From: Paraburkholderia graminis C4D1M
Lineage (GTDB): Bacteria; Pseudomonadota; Gammaproteobacteria; Burkholderiales; Burkholderiaceae
NCBI RefSeq assembly: GCF_000172415.1
Contig: NZ_ABLD01000036.1
Coordinates: forward strand, 1-42,783
DNA length: 42,783 nt
Direction: 5' to 3'
Shown piece after piece: positions 34,439 to 42,762 of this stretch. The position numbers were made by a program, and so were the translations under genes. The notes beneath the pieces were generated by a model. The model did no database searches. It was not told the DNA's origin and was given only the letters and a program-made list of their open reading frames with translations. The first letter of the stretch is position 1. Each line of letters starts with the position of its first letter.

Positions 34439-35563
34439 ATGCGTTTTGTCGGCGCGGCCGGAGCCTGGCTCGGCGCGCTTTCGATGGCGGCCATACTCGC
34501 CGCCTGCGGTGGCGGCGGCTCGGTGCGGCCAGTCGCTTCGCCACCCACGGGGGCCGCGATCATCCCCGGCCAGATCGCCGCGACGCGGCTTACGGCGGTA
34601 GCGTGGCAGCAGGTTCCGGGCTGGCAGGACGATTCGCTGATCGGCGCGACGGCCGCGTTGCGGCAAAATTGTCTGAGGCTCGCGCGTCAGGCGAACTGGG
34701 CACGCGCCTGTGCGGCAGCGGCGCAGCTTGACGATCTCGACGTGACCGGCGCCCGGGCTTTTTTTGAAGCCTATTTCACGCCCTTCCAGCTCGCGAACAA
34801 CGACGGCACGCTCGACGGTCTCGTCACCGGCTACTACGAGCCGTTATTGCGCGGCTCGCGCACGCGGCATGGTGTTTATCAGACGGCGCTGTATCGTTGG
34901 CCGTCGAGTTATCGCCCTGGCGTCGCGTTGCCGCCGCGCGCGCAACTCGAACGGACGGGCGTGCTGAACGGCAACGAGCTTGTCTGGGTCGACGACCCCA
35001 TCGAAGCATTTTTCCTGCAAGTGCAAGGCTCCGGCCGGATCGTGATGGAAGACGGCAGCGTGATGCGCGTCGGCTTCGGCGGCACGAACAACCAGCCGTA
35101 CAAATCCATTGGGCGGTGGCTGCTGGATCGCGGCGAGCTCACGCCTGCGCAAGCCACCATGCAAGGCATCAAGGCCTGGGCGCGCGCGAACCCGAATCGT
35201 GTGGATGCGCTGCTCGATACCAATCCGCGCTTCGTGTTTTTCCGCGAAATGCCGTCGGTGGAAAGCATGGCGAAGGGCACCGCCGATGGTCCGATCGGCG
35301 CGCTCGGCGTGCCGTTGACGCCGGAGCGCTCGATCGCCGTCGATCCCACCTCGATTCCGCTCGGCACGCCGGTGTTTTTGCAGACCACGAGGCCGCTGAC
35401 GAATTCGCCGATGAACCGTCTGGTGTTTGCGCAGGACACCGGCTCGGCGATCAAGGGCGGTGTGCGCGCCGACTACTTCTGGGGTCTCGGCGATGACGCG
35501 GGCGATCTTGCTGGCAAGATGAAGCAGGGCGGTCGGATGTGGGTGCTGTTGCCGAATTCTTGA
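34439..35563 (+). CDS. mltA: Membrane-bound lytic murein transglycosylase A
   Basis: A 374-residue outer-membrane lipoprotein that cleaves peptidoglycan glycan strands with formation of 1,6-anhydro ends. The signal peptide ends in the lipobox LAAC (Cys about residue 24). The MltA domain contains GLVTGYYEPLLRGSRT and VQGSGRIVMEDG; the C-terminal 3D domain has the catalytic Asp in FAQDTGSAIKGGVRADYFWG. ATG 34439 gives a compact signal peptide; an in-frame ATG at 34409 would add ten residues and overlap the start codon of the divergent small gene. Confidence 0.94.
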   Translation: MRFVGAAGAWLGALSMAAILAACGGGGSVRPVASPPTGAAIIPGQIAATRLTAVAWQQVPGWQDDSLIGATAALRQNCLRLARQANWARACAAAAQLDDLDVTGARAFFEAYFTPFQLANNDGTLDGLVTGYYEPLLRGSRTRHGVYQTALYRWPSSYRPGVALPPRAQLERTGVLNGNELVWVDDPIEAFFLQVQGSGRIVMEDGSVMRVGFGGTNNQPYKSIGRWLLDRGELTPAQATMQGIKAWARANPNRVDALLDTNPRFVFFREMPSVESMAKGTADGPIGALGVPLTPERSIAVDPTSIPLGTPVFLQTTRPLTNSPMNRLVFAQDTGSAIKGGVRADYFWGLGDDAGDLAGKMKQGGRMWVLLPNS

Positions 35564-35599
35564 GGGTGGTCGCGGGCGCGTCTGGGGCTTCTGGCGGCC

Positions 35600-35734
35600 G
35601 TGAGTGTCGCTGCGGGGCATTGGGTGTGGCTTGTGGCCGGTTTACCGCAGACGCACGCACAAGCGCTGGTGCTGAAACCGTTGCCGGCGTTTGTGGGGCT
35701 GTTCGTCTTGGGCGGCGCGGTATTAGTGGCATGA
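35600..35734 (+). CDS. Possible small membrane protein after mltA
   Basis: In the same frame as mltA, directly after its stop, 57 sense codons follow without a stop, and the translation is strongly hydrophobic with GC-rich third positions. From GTG 35600 it reads SVAAGHWVWLVAGLP, a short polar stretch, then LPAFVGLFVLGGAVLVA, which looks like two membrane segments. No good ribosome-binding site is visible, so it may be a real 44-residue gene, a decayed 3' end of a longer gene, or chance. Confidence 0.35.
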   Translation: MSVAAGHWVWLVAGLPQTHAQALVLKPLPAFVGLFVLGGAVLVA

Positions 35735-35761
35735 GAGCCACTGGAGCCACTAAGGCCACCA
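35735..35761. repeat. 9-bp tandem repeat, three copies
   Basis: GAGCCACTG, GAGCCACTA and AGGCCACCA lie in series between the small ORF and the 3' end of paaK. The first two copies differ at one base. Confidence 0.65.
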
Positions 35762-35822
35762 GCGGCGTTAGCGCCAAATTTTCGCGCGCCCATTTGCAGG
35801 GCGCCTGCAACTTCTTCCGGCC

Positions 35823-37127
35823 TTACAACCCCGACTTGCGCTTGTCGACTACGCGCCTCGCCTTCCCCACCGAACGTTCGATTCCATTCACCGCCAGCAC
35901 ATTCACCACCGCGCTGACGCCGATCAGCGCCTTGATGTCATAGGCCAGCGCCTGCTTCGCGAGATTGAGCGCGGCAGTGTCGGGCGCGGTTTCGGGACAC
36001 GGTTCGACGTTTAGCGTCAACACGTCGAGCGGACCTTCCCTGGTCAGCACGATCTGATAGTGAGGCGCGAGAGTGTGCTGCTTGAGCAGCAGTTCCTCGA
36101 TCTGCGTCGGGAACACGTTAACGCCGCGCACGATCATCATGTCGTCCGAGCGGCCGGTGATTTTTTCCATGCGGCGCATCGTGCGGGCGCTGCCTGGCAG
36201 CAGGCGCGTGAGGTCGCGCGTGCGGTAACGAATGATCGGCAACGCTTCCTTGGTGAGCGACGTGAAGACCAGTTCGCCGAGTTCTCCGTCCGGAAGAACT
36301 TCGCCCGTTTCCGGGTCGATGATCTCGGGGTAGAAATGGTCTTCCCAGATCGTCGGACCGTCTTTCGTTTCAACGCATTCCGACGCCACGCCTGGTCCCA
36401 TCACTTCCGACAGACCGTAAATGTCGACCGCGTCGATGCCCATGCGCTTTTCGATCGCCTGACGCATGTCGTTGGTCCACGGCTCCGCGCCGAAGATGCC
36501 GATGCGCAGCGAGCAACCGGCAGGGTCGATGCCCTGGCGCTCCAACTCGTCGGCGATCGACAGCATGTAGCTCGGCGTCACCATGATGATGTCGGGCCGG
36601 AAGTCCTGGATCAATTGCACCTGCTTTTCTGTCTGGCCGCCGCCGAACGGAATAACGGTGAGGCCCGCACGCTCCGCGCCGTAGTGCGCGCCGAGACCGC
36701 CAGTGAAGAGGCCGTAACCATAGCTCACATGCACCTTGTCGCCAGGCTTGGCGCCGGCCGCGCGGATCGAGCGCGCGACGAGATTCGCCCACGTGTCGAT
36801 ATCGCGAGCGGTGTAGCCGACCACAGTCGGCTTGCCTGTCGTACCCGACGAAGCGTGAATCCGCGAGATTCGTTCCTGCGGCACGGCGAACATCCCGAAC
36901 GGGTAGTTGTCGCGCAAGTCCTTCTTGGTCGTGAACGGGAAGCGTGCAAGGTCCGCAAGCGTCGTCAGGTCGTTCGGATGAATGCCCGCTTCGTCGAACT
37001 TGCGACGATAGACCGGCGAGTTTTCGTAAGCGTGGTTCAGCGACCACTTGAGCCGTTCAAGCTGGAGCGCCGCAAGTTCGTCGCGGCTGGCGGTCTCGAT
37101 AGGATCGAGCGGAAGGGCGGGGCTCAT
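35823..37127 (-). CDS. paaK: Phenylacetate-CoA ligase
   Basis: A 434-residue adenylate-forming enzyme that activates phenylacetate to phenylacetyl-CoA, the first step of the pathway. The AMP-binding loop is HASSGTTGKPTVVGYT (about residues 91-106), followed by VSYGYGLFTGGLGAHYG, YGLSEVMGPGV and the C-terminal hinge GRSDDMMIVRGVNVFPTQIE. The start ATG 37127 has a perfect AAGGAG. A 231-base gap separates it from paaI, with a TATAAC -10-like box at 37166-37161, so it may have its own promoter besides the upstream paa transcript. Confidence 0.96.
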   Translation of the reverse strand: MSPALPLDPIETASRDELAALQLERLKWSLNHAYENSPVYRRKFDEAGIHPNDLTTLADLARFPFTTKKDLRDNYPFGMFAVPQERISRIHASSGTTGKPTVVGYTARDIDTWANLVARSIRAAGAKPGDKVHVSYGYGLFTGGLGAHYGAERAGLTVIPFGGGQTEKQVQLIQDFRPDIIMVTPSYMLSIADELERQGIDPAGCSLRIGIFGAEPWTNDMRQAIEKRMGIDAVDIYGLSEVMGPGVASECVETKDGPTIWEDHFYPEIIDPETGEVLPDGELGELVFTSLTKEALPIIRYRTRDLTRLLPGSARTMRRMEKITGRSDDMMIVRGVNVFPTQIEELLLKQHTLAPHYQIVLTREGPLDVLTLNVEPCPETAPDTAALNLAKQALAYDIKALIGVSAVVNVLAVNGIERSVGKARRVVDKRKSGL

Positions 37128-37358
37128 CGAATGTCTCCTTACTGCCTCAATGCTGGGTCTGTTATAGATTGCGCTCGCGCGTAAAACTTCGAACGACGGC
37201 GCTGAAACTGCGGACGGCCGCCATTGCGGTGAATTGCTGGCCGGTCTCACCGCTCACGACTGTCTCGGACTGGCGACTCTCGTGTGGAGCGCTTGCCGTG
37301 TGCCTTTTGTTTTGGCTGGTCTTTTCGCTCTGCGCTGCGGATGCTGTAGCGCTTCGCG

Positions 37359-37838
37359 TTACTCCGGTCCCGTGTGCGATGGTGTCTGCGGAATCACGCT
37401 GCCCTTGATTTGCGCCGATTTGCCGCGAAACATTGCCACCGTATCGCCGGCGCGATTGGTCACGCGAATATCGTAGATGCCGGTGCGGCCGTTCAATGTC
37501 TGTTCGACCGCTTCTGCGGTGAGCACATCGCCGCCATGCACGGGACGCAGGAACTCGATCGAGCAGCCGGATGCCACGGTATTCACGTTGCGCGAGTTGC
37601 ACGCAAATGCAAAGCTCGAATCAGCGAGCGTGAATATCAGGCCGCCATGACAAATCTGATGGCCGTTCAGAAAGTCTTCGCGCACAGCCATTCGCAGACG
37701 CGCATACCCGGCGCGCACTTCCACGATCTCGAGGCCGAGCGCGCGGCTGCACGCATCGTTTTCATACATCGCGGCGGCGGTTGCGCGGGCCAGTTCGTCG
37801 GGCGTCATTTCCGCGGGGTAGAGAGGTTGCGTCGACAT
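37359..37838 (-). CDS. paaI: Hydroxyphenylacetyl-CoA thioesterase PaaI
   Basis: A 159-residue hotdog-fold thioesterase that frees CoA from dead-end ring-hydroxylated phenylacetyl-CoA products. The core motif is NGHQICHGGLIFTLADSSFAFACNS, which holds the catalytic Asp and the glycine turn. It starts one base after the paaG stop, so the two are translationally linked. Confidence 0.94.
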   Translation of the reverse strand: MSTQPLYPAEMTPDELARATAAAMYENDACSRALGLEIVEVRAGYARLRMAVREDFLNGHQICHGGLIFTLADSSFAFACNSRNVNTVASGCSIEFLRPVHGGDVLTAEAVEQTLNGRTGIYDIRVTNRAGDTVAMFRGKSAQIKGSVIPQTPSHTGPE

Positions 37839-37839
37839 A

Positions 37840-38631
37840 TCAGCGGCCCTCGAAGCGCGGCGCGCGCTTTTCGACGAAGGCGCGAACGCCTTCCGCATAG
37901 TCGTGTGACGCACCCAGCTCGCGTTGCAGGTCGCGTTCAAGGTCGAGTTGCTGATCGAGCGTTTGTGTGGCGCCGGCACGCATGGCGCGCTTGATCCCGG
38001 CGATCGCGCGCGTGGGTTGCTGCGCGAGTTGTGCCGCCAGGGTGGCCGCGGCTGCCGCGAGTTCCTGATCGTCGACCGCTTGCCAGATGAGGCCCCAGCT
38101 TTCGGCTTTCTCCGCGCTGAGTTTGTCGCCGGTGATGGCGAGTCCCAACGCGCGGGCCATGCCGACGCACTGCGGCAAGAACCACGTGCCGCCCGAATCC
38201 GGCACGAGGCCAATCTTCACGAAAGCCTGGATAAAGCTGGCCGAACGCGCCGCGAGAACGATGTCGCACGCGAGCGCGAGATTCGCGCCGGCGCCCGCAG
38301 CCGTGCCGTTGACAGCCGCAATCACCGGCAGCGGCAATGCTTGCAGGCGGCGAATCAGCGGATTGAAATGCGCGTCGATCAGGTCGCCGAGATCTGTCAT
38401 CGCGCCGGGCGTGAAATCCAGATCGGCGAGGTCCTGTCCTGCACAGAAGCCGCGGCCCGAGCCGGTCAGAATGAGCGCGCGCGCGCCGGATTTTTCTACT
38501 TCGCCGAGCGCCGCCGCCAGTTCCTCATGCATCGCGCGCGTGAAGCTGTTCAGCTTGTCGGGACGGTTCAGCGTGATGGTGGCTACGCGGCTCGATGTGT
38601 CGATATCGAGGCGGATCGCTTCATACGACAT
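37840..38631 (-). CDS. paaG: 1,2-epoxyphenylacetyl-CoA isomerase PaaG
   Basis: A 263-residue crotonase-fold enzyme that converts ring-1,2-epoxyphenylacetyl-CoA to oxepin-CoA and also acts as an enoyl-CoA isomerase. The oxyanion loops are GRGFCAGQDLADL and AAGAGANLALACDIV. The acid residue is Asp in GLVPDSGGTWFLP where hydratases have two Glu, which fits an isomerase. ATG 38631 with GAGGAGA is preferred over the codon five positions upstream. Confidence 0.93.
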   Translation of the reverse strand: MSYEAIRLDIDTSSRVATITLNRPDKLNSFTRAMHEELAAALGEVEKSGARALILTGSGRGFCAGQDLADLDFTPGAMTDLGDLIDAHFNPLIRRLQALPLPVIAAVNGTAAGAGANLALACDIVLAARSASFIQAFVKIGLVPDSGGTWFLPQCVGMARALGLAITGDKLSAEKAESWGLIWQAVDDQELAAAAATLAAQLAQQPTRAIAGIKRAMRAGATQTLDQQLDLERDLQRELGASHDYAEGVRAFVEKRAPRFEGR

Positions 38632-38676
38632 TGGGTGTCTCCTCAAAGTCTCGTTCGCGGAACTGCAGTGCCTATT

Positions 38677-39879
38677 TCACAGCCTTTCGATGACGAGTGC
38701 GATGCCTTGGCCCACGCCGATGCACATCGTGCAAAGCGCAAAGCGCCCGTTGCAGCGTTCCAGTTGGTACAGCGCAGTCGTGATAAGGCGCGCACCGGAT
38801 GCGCCGAGCGGATGTCCGAGTGCGATCGCTCCGCCGTTGGGATTGACGCGCGGATCGTCGTCGCGCAGGCCGAGCGTGCGCAAAACCGCGAGTCCTTGCG
38901 ACGCGAACGCCTCGTTCAGCTCGATCACGTCGAACTGCTCGAGCTTCATGCCGAGTTGCCTGAGCAGCTTTTGCGTGGCCGGCGCGGGACCGATACCCAT
39001 GATGCGCGGCTCGACGCCCGCCGTCGCCATGCCCACCACGCGCGCGCGGCGACGCAGACCGTACTGGTCGGCCGCCTGCTGGTTCGCGAGCAGTAGGGCG
39101 CAGGCGCCGTCGTTCACACCCGATGCATTGCCGGCAGTCACACTGCCGTCCGGACGAACGACACCCTTGAGCCTCGCCAGGCTTTCGAGCGACGTCTCGC
39201 GCGGATGTTCGTCAAGCGTCACGCGAATCGGATCGCCTTTTTTCTGCGCGATTTCCACACCGACAATTTCCTGCGCCAGCGTGCCGTCCTGCTGCGCGCG
39301 CGCGGCCTTCTGCTGGCTCGCCAACGCGAACGCGTCCTGATCGGCGCGGCTGATTCCGAACTCGACGGCCACGTTTTCCGCAGTTTCCGGCATTGAATCG
39401 ACGCCGTACTGTCGCTTCATTAGCGGATTGACGAAGCGCCAGCCAATCGTCGTGTCATAGATATCCGCTTGCCGAGCAAACGCGCTCGCCGCCTTGCCCA
39501 TCACGAACGGCGCGCGAGTCATGCTTTCGACGCCGCCAGCGATCATCAGGCGGGCTTCGCCTGCCTTGATGGCGCGCGCTGCTGTTCCGACGGCGTCCAT
39601 GCCCGAGCCGCACAGACGGTTGATCGTGGAACCGGGGACGTCGGTAGGCAACCCCGCGAGCAATGCCGACATGCGCGCTACGTTGCGATTGTCTTCGCCG
39701 GCCTGGTTCGCGCAGCCGTAGATCACGTCGTCCACGGCGCGCCAGTCCACGCCGGCATTGCGCTCGATCAGTGCCTTGATCGGCACGGCGCCGAGGTCGT
39801 CGGCCCGCACGTCTTTCAGGGCGCCGCCGTAACGGCCGATGGGGGTGCGAATCGCGTCGCAGATAAAGGCGTCGTTCAT
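38677..39879 (-). CDS. pcaF: 3-oxoadipyl-CoA thiolase
   Basis: A 400-residue thiolase that cleaves 3-oxoadipyl-CoA to succinyl-CoA and acetyl-CoA; in the paa pathway this is PaaJ. The nucleophile Cys is in NRLCGSGMDAVG, the His in GHPLGASGAR, and the second Cys in LCTMCIGVGQG. PcaF of the beta-ketoadipate pathway and PaaJ cannot be told apart by sequence; its place between paaN and paaG argues for the phenylacetate role. AGGAACGG lies before ATG 39879. Confidence 0.94.
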   Translation of the reverse strand: MNDAFICDAIRTPIGRYGGALKDVRADDLGAVPIKALIERNAGVDWRAVDDVIYGCANQAGEDNRNVARMSALLAGLPTDVPGSTINRLCGSGMDAVGTAARAIKAGEARLMIAGGVESMTRAPFVMGKAASAFARQADIYDTTIGWRFVNPLMKRQYGVDSMPETAENVAVEFGISRADQDAFALASQQKAARAQQDGTLAQEIVGVEIAQKKGDPIRVTLDEHPRETSLESLARLKGVVRPDGSVTAGNASGVNDGACALLLANQQAADQYGLRRRARVVGMATAGVEPRIMGIGPAPATQKLLRQLGMKLEQFDVIELNEAFASQGLAVLRTLGLRDDDPRVNPNGGAIALGHPLGASGARLITTALYQLERCNGRFALCTMCIGVGQGIALVIERL

Positions 39880-40002
39880 ATCCGTTCCTGTGAGGCGGAC
39901 CGGCGTTCAATGCCGATCCGATGTCATGTTAGTTGGCGCGCACGGCGTGGTCCATTCGGCCAAAAGGCATAGGACGATCGACGTGCTTTCGTCTTATGAC
40001 TT

Positions 40003-41703
40003 TCAGCCAGCTACCGCTGGGGCCGCTTTCGGTTCAACATGAACGCGGCTTTGGACTACGCGGAAGCGATTGGCGACGAAGGCCGCGTCGGTGAGCGCCG
40101 CGTTGGCCGCGGGGTTGGCGCCCGTGCCGTGGAAGTCGGAGAACGCTGCCGACTGATTCACGAACACACCGCCCGTCAGGTTGATCGACAAAGCGACGCC
40201 GCCGCGGAGCGACGCCTCGTGCGCGTCGTCGAGCACGGCGTCGTCGGTGCTGTAGACGGACAGCGTTAGTGCGCCGTGCTCGGCGGCGATGGCGCCAGCA
40301 AGTTCAAGAGACTGCGCAGTCGAGTCGGTAGCGATCACGAAGGAGATCGGACCGAACCATTCCCTCGTGAACTGCGCGCGGTCGGTTGCGGCGTCGAGTT
40401 GGACGACCAGCGGCGTGCGCACGCGGGCAACCGGAAAGGCCGGATGCTCGAGCGCCTGGCTTTCGACCAGAACACGGCCGAGTTTCGTCGCTTCGTCGAT
40501 GCGTTGGGTGACGCCTTCGTTTTGAATGGCGCCGAGGAGTTCGACTGCGCGAGCGGGGTCCGCGACGAGTTTTTGCACGGCGCCGGCGATTGCCTGCGCG
40601 ACTTCGTCAAACGTGAGCGCACCTTCTGCAGTACGGATGCCGCCGCGCGGCACGTAGATGTTTTGTGGCGCTGTGCACATCTGCCCGGAGTAGAGCGCGA
40701 GCGAGAACGCGATGTTGCGGGCGGCGGCTTTGATGTCGTCCACCGAGTCGATCACGATCTGGTTCACGCCGGCTTTTTCGGTGTAGACCTGCGCCTGGTG
40801 CGCGTTGCGCTCGAGCCAGGTGCCGTTTTGCGTGCTGCCTGTGAAGTCGATCAGCTTGATCTCGGGGCGCACGGCGAGGCTTTGGACAATCGCGCCGTCG
40901 TTCGGCTCAGTGGCGAGCAGCGTGACGACGTTCGGGTCGAAGCCGGCCTCGCGTAGAACGTCGCGCGCAATTCGCACGGTTATGGCGAGCGGCAGGATAG
41001 CGCCCGGATGCGGCTTGACGATCACGGCGTTGCCCGTCGCGAGGTCGGCGAAAAGGCCCGGATAGCCGTTCCATGTCGGAAACGTGCAGCAGCCGAGTAC
41101 CAGGCCGGTGCCGCGGGGCACGATGGTGTAGCGCTTGTGCATGGCGAGCGGCGGGTTCTTGCCTTGCGGCTTTTCCCAGTGAGCGTCGGCGGGAATGCGG
41201 CGCAACTGGTCCCACGCATACACGACGGCTTCCAGTGCCCGGTCTTGCGCGTGCGGCCCGCCTGCCTGGAAGGCCATCATGAAGGCCTGGCCGGTCGTGT
41301 GCATTACGCTGTAACCGATCTCGAAGCTCGCGCGATTAAGCCGTGCCAGGATTTCGAGCGATACGCCAACCCAGGCCTCGCGACCCGCGGCGCGCCAGCC
41401 CTGTTGTGCGATCGCGGCGGCGGCGATCAGTGCGTCGGGATCGGATTTGGGATAACGGATAGCGAGCGGGAAGCCAAATGGCGATACTTCCGCGCCAACG
41501 GTTTCTCCAGTAGAGGGCTGGTCGAGTTCGAAGGCGGCGTCCAGATGCGCTTTGAAGGCGGCTTCGCCGTCCGCATTGGCGGTTTCCCCGTACACTTTCG
41601 GACTGGGCATTTCGACGAACGGGCTCCAGTAACCGCGCGTCTCGGCCGCGGCGAGCGCCTTTTGCAGCGTGTCTTCGTGCTTGGTGAATAACGGATGTGT
41701 CAT
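40003..41703 (-). CDS. paaN: Phenylacetate degradation aldehyde dehydrogenase PaaN
   Basis: A 566-residue aldehyde dehydrogenase-fold protein of the PaaN type found in betaproteobacteria. It should oxidise the ring-opened semialdehyde of oxepin-CoA. The catalytic Cys is in LYSGQMCTAPQNIYVP, and NAD-binding residues lie in FPTWNGYPGLFADLATGNAVIVKPHP and DFTGSTQNG. Unlike E. coli PaaZ there is no fused MaoC-type hydratase domain, so ring opening must come from another protein, not seen here. It is first in the minus-strand paa group and diverges from the enoyl-CoA hydratase gene. Confidence 0.92.
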   Translation of the reverse strand: MTHPLFTKHEDTLQKALAAAETRGYWSPFVEMPSPKVYGETANADGEAAFKAHLDAAFELDQPSTGETVGAEVSPFGFPLAIRYPKSDPDALIAAAAIAQQGWRAAGREAWVGVSLEILARLNRASFEIGYSVMHTTGQAFMMAFQAGGPHAQDRALEAVVYAWDQLRRIPADAHWEKPQGKNPPLAMHKRYTIVPRGTGLVLGCCTFPTWNGYPGLFADLATGNAVIVKPHPGAILPLAITVRIARDVLREAGFDPNVVTLLATEPNDGAIVQSLAVRPEIKLIDFTGSTQNGTWLERNAHQAQVYTEKAGVNQIVIDSVDDIKAAARNIAFSLALYSGQMCTAPQNIYVPRGGIRTAEGALTFDEVAQAIAGAVQKLVADPARAVELLGAIQNEGVTQRIDEATKLGRVLVESQALEHPAFPVARVRTPLVVQLDAATDRAQFTREWFGPISFVIATDSTAQSLELAGAIAAEHGALTLSVYSTDDAVLDDAHEASLRGGVALSINLTGGVFVNQSAAFSDFHGTGANPAANAALTDAAFVANRFRVVQSRVHVEPKAAPAVAG

Positions 41704-41748
41704 GGCAGAGGCTTGGCTGTACGTTGGGGGAAGCCCGTCTAATAATTG

Positions 41749-41762
41749 ACCGACCGGTTGGT
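41749..41762. promoter_or_regulatory. Palindromic operator between the divergent paa genes
   Basis: ACCGACC-GGTTGGT is a 14-bp inverted repeat with one mismatch, within TTGACCGACCGGTTGGTTGG. It sits in the 131-base gap between paaN and the enoyl-CoA hydratase gene, where one site could control both promoters. The form fits a TetR-family regulator such as PaaR, which releases DNA on binding phenylacetyl-CoA; no regulator gene is in the window. Confidence 0.6.
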
Positions 41763-41834
41763 TGGTGAATGTTAGCATTATTAAGATGGGCGCGCGAAGC
41801 GTTTTTCGCGCTCGGTCAATCACAAGGAGGCGGC

Positions 41835-42611
41835 ATGGTTTACGAGAACATTCTGGTTGAAACGCGGGGACGGGTCGGACTCGTTACGTTGAATCGTCCG
41901 AAGGCGCTGAATGCGCTGAACGATGCCTTGATGGACGAGCTAGGCGCGGCGCTGCGCGAGTTCGACGCCGACGACGGCATCGGCGCAATCGTGGTGACGG
42001 GTAGCGAAAAAGCGTTCGCGGCCGGTGCCGACATCGGCATGATGGCGACCTATTCCTATATGGACGTCTACAAGGGCGACTACATCACGCGTAACTGGGA
42101 GACGGTGCGTTCCATTCGCAAGCCGATCATCGCGGCGGTGGCGGGCTTCGCGCTCGGCGGCGGCTGCGAACTGGCCATGATGTGCGACATGATCTTCGCC
42201 GCGGACACGGCGAAGTTCGGCCAACCGGAAATCAAGCTCGGCATCATGCCGGGCGCTGGCGGCACACAGCGCCTCCCGCGCGCTGTGTCGAAGGCCAAAG
42301 CGATGGACTTGTGCCTGACCGCGCGTTTCATGGATGCGGCGGAAGCGGAGCGGGCCGGGTTGGTGTCGCGTGTGATTCCGGCGGGCTCGCTGATAGAGGA
42401 GGCGATTGCCGCGGCAGCGACGATAGCGGAGTTCCCGCTGCCGGCAGTCATGATGGTGAAGGAGTCCGTCAACCGGGCGTACGAAACGACGCTCGCCGAG
42501 GGCGTGCATTTCGAGCGCCGTCTCTTTCATTCGCTGTTCGCAACGGAGGATCAGAAAGAGGGCATGGCGGCGTTCGTGGAAAAGCGCAAACCGGTTTTCA
42601 AGCACCGTTAA
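41835..42611 (+). CDS. paaF: Enoyl-CoA hydratase (PaaF-like)
   Basis: A 258-residue crotonase-fold hydratase with both catalytic Glu residues (in GGGCELAMMCD and GQPEIKLGIMPGAGGTQRL), so hydration of a trans-2-enoyl-CoA is expected. In context this would be 2,3-dehydroadipyl-CoA in phenylacetate breakdown, but a general fatty-acid enoyl-CoA hydratase is possible. A perfect AAGGAGG lies five bases before ATG 41835. It is divergent from paaN across the shared operator. Confidence 0.93.
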   Translation: MVYENILVETRGRVGLVTLNRPKALNALNDALMDELGAALREFDADDGIGAIVVTGSEKAFAAGADIGMMATYSYMDVYKGDYITRNWETVRSIRKPIIAAVAGFALGGGCELAMMCDMIFAADTAKFGQPEIKLGIMPGAGGTQRLPRAVSKAKAMDLCLTARFMDAAEAERAGLVSRVIPAGSLIEEAIAAAATIAEFPLPAVMMVKESVNRAYETTLAEGVHFERRLFHSLFATEDQKEGMAAFVEKRKPVFKHR

Positions 42612-42671
42612 TAGGCTCGTCAAAATAACGCTTGCAAGGCGCCAGCCGGCTCGCTAGAATCTCGCTCTTTC

Positions 42672-42691
42672 GTGCTCCGGACGCCGGGCAC
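42672..42691 (+). repeat. Hairpin downstream of the hydratase gene
   Basis: GTGC-T-CCGG, loop ACG, CCGG-GCAC with one bulged T. No T-run follows. It may mark the transcript end weakly. Confidence 0.35.
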
Positions 42692-42762
42692 GGGAAGCGG
42701 GAGAGCCAATAGCGGCAAGGCTTCCAGCGGTGGCGGCAGGTTCAGGCAGTAGCAAAAACCTG

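Noticed and set aside
35735..35761. GCCACTG, the core of a cobalamin riboswitch box
   Set aside because: It is part of a simple 9-bp tandem repeat, with no other riboswitch element around and no B12-related gene downstream.
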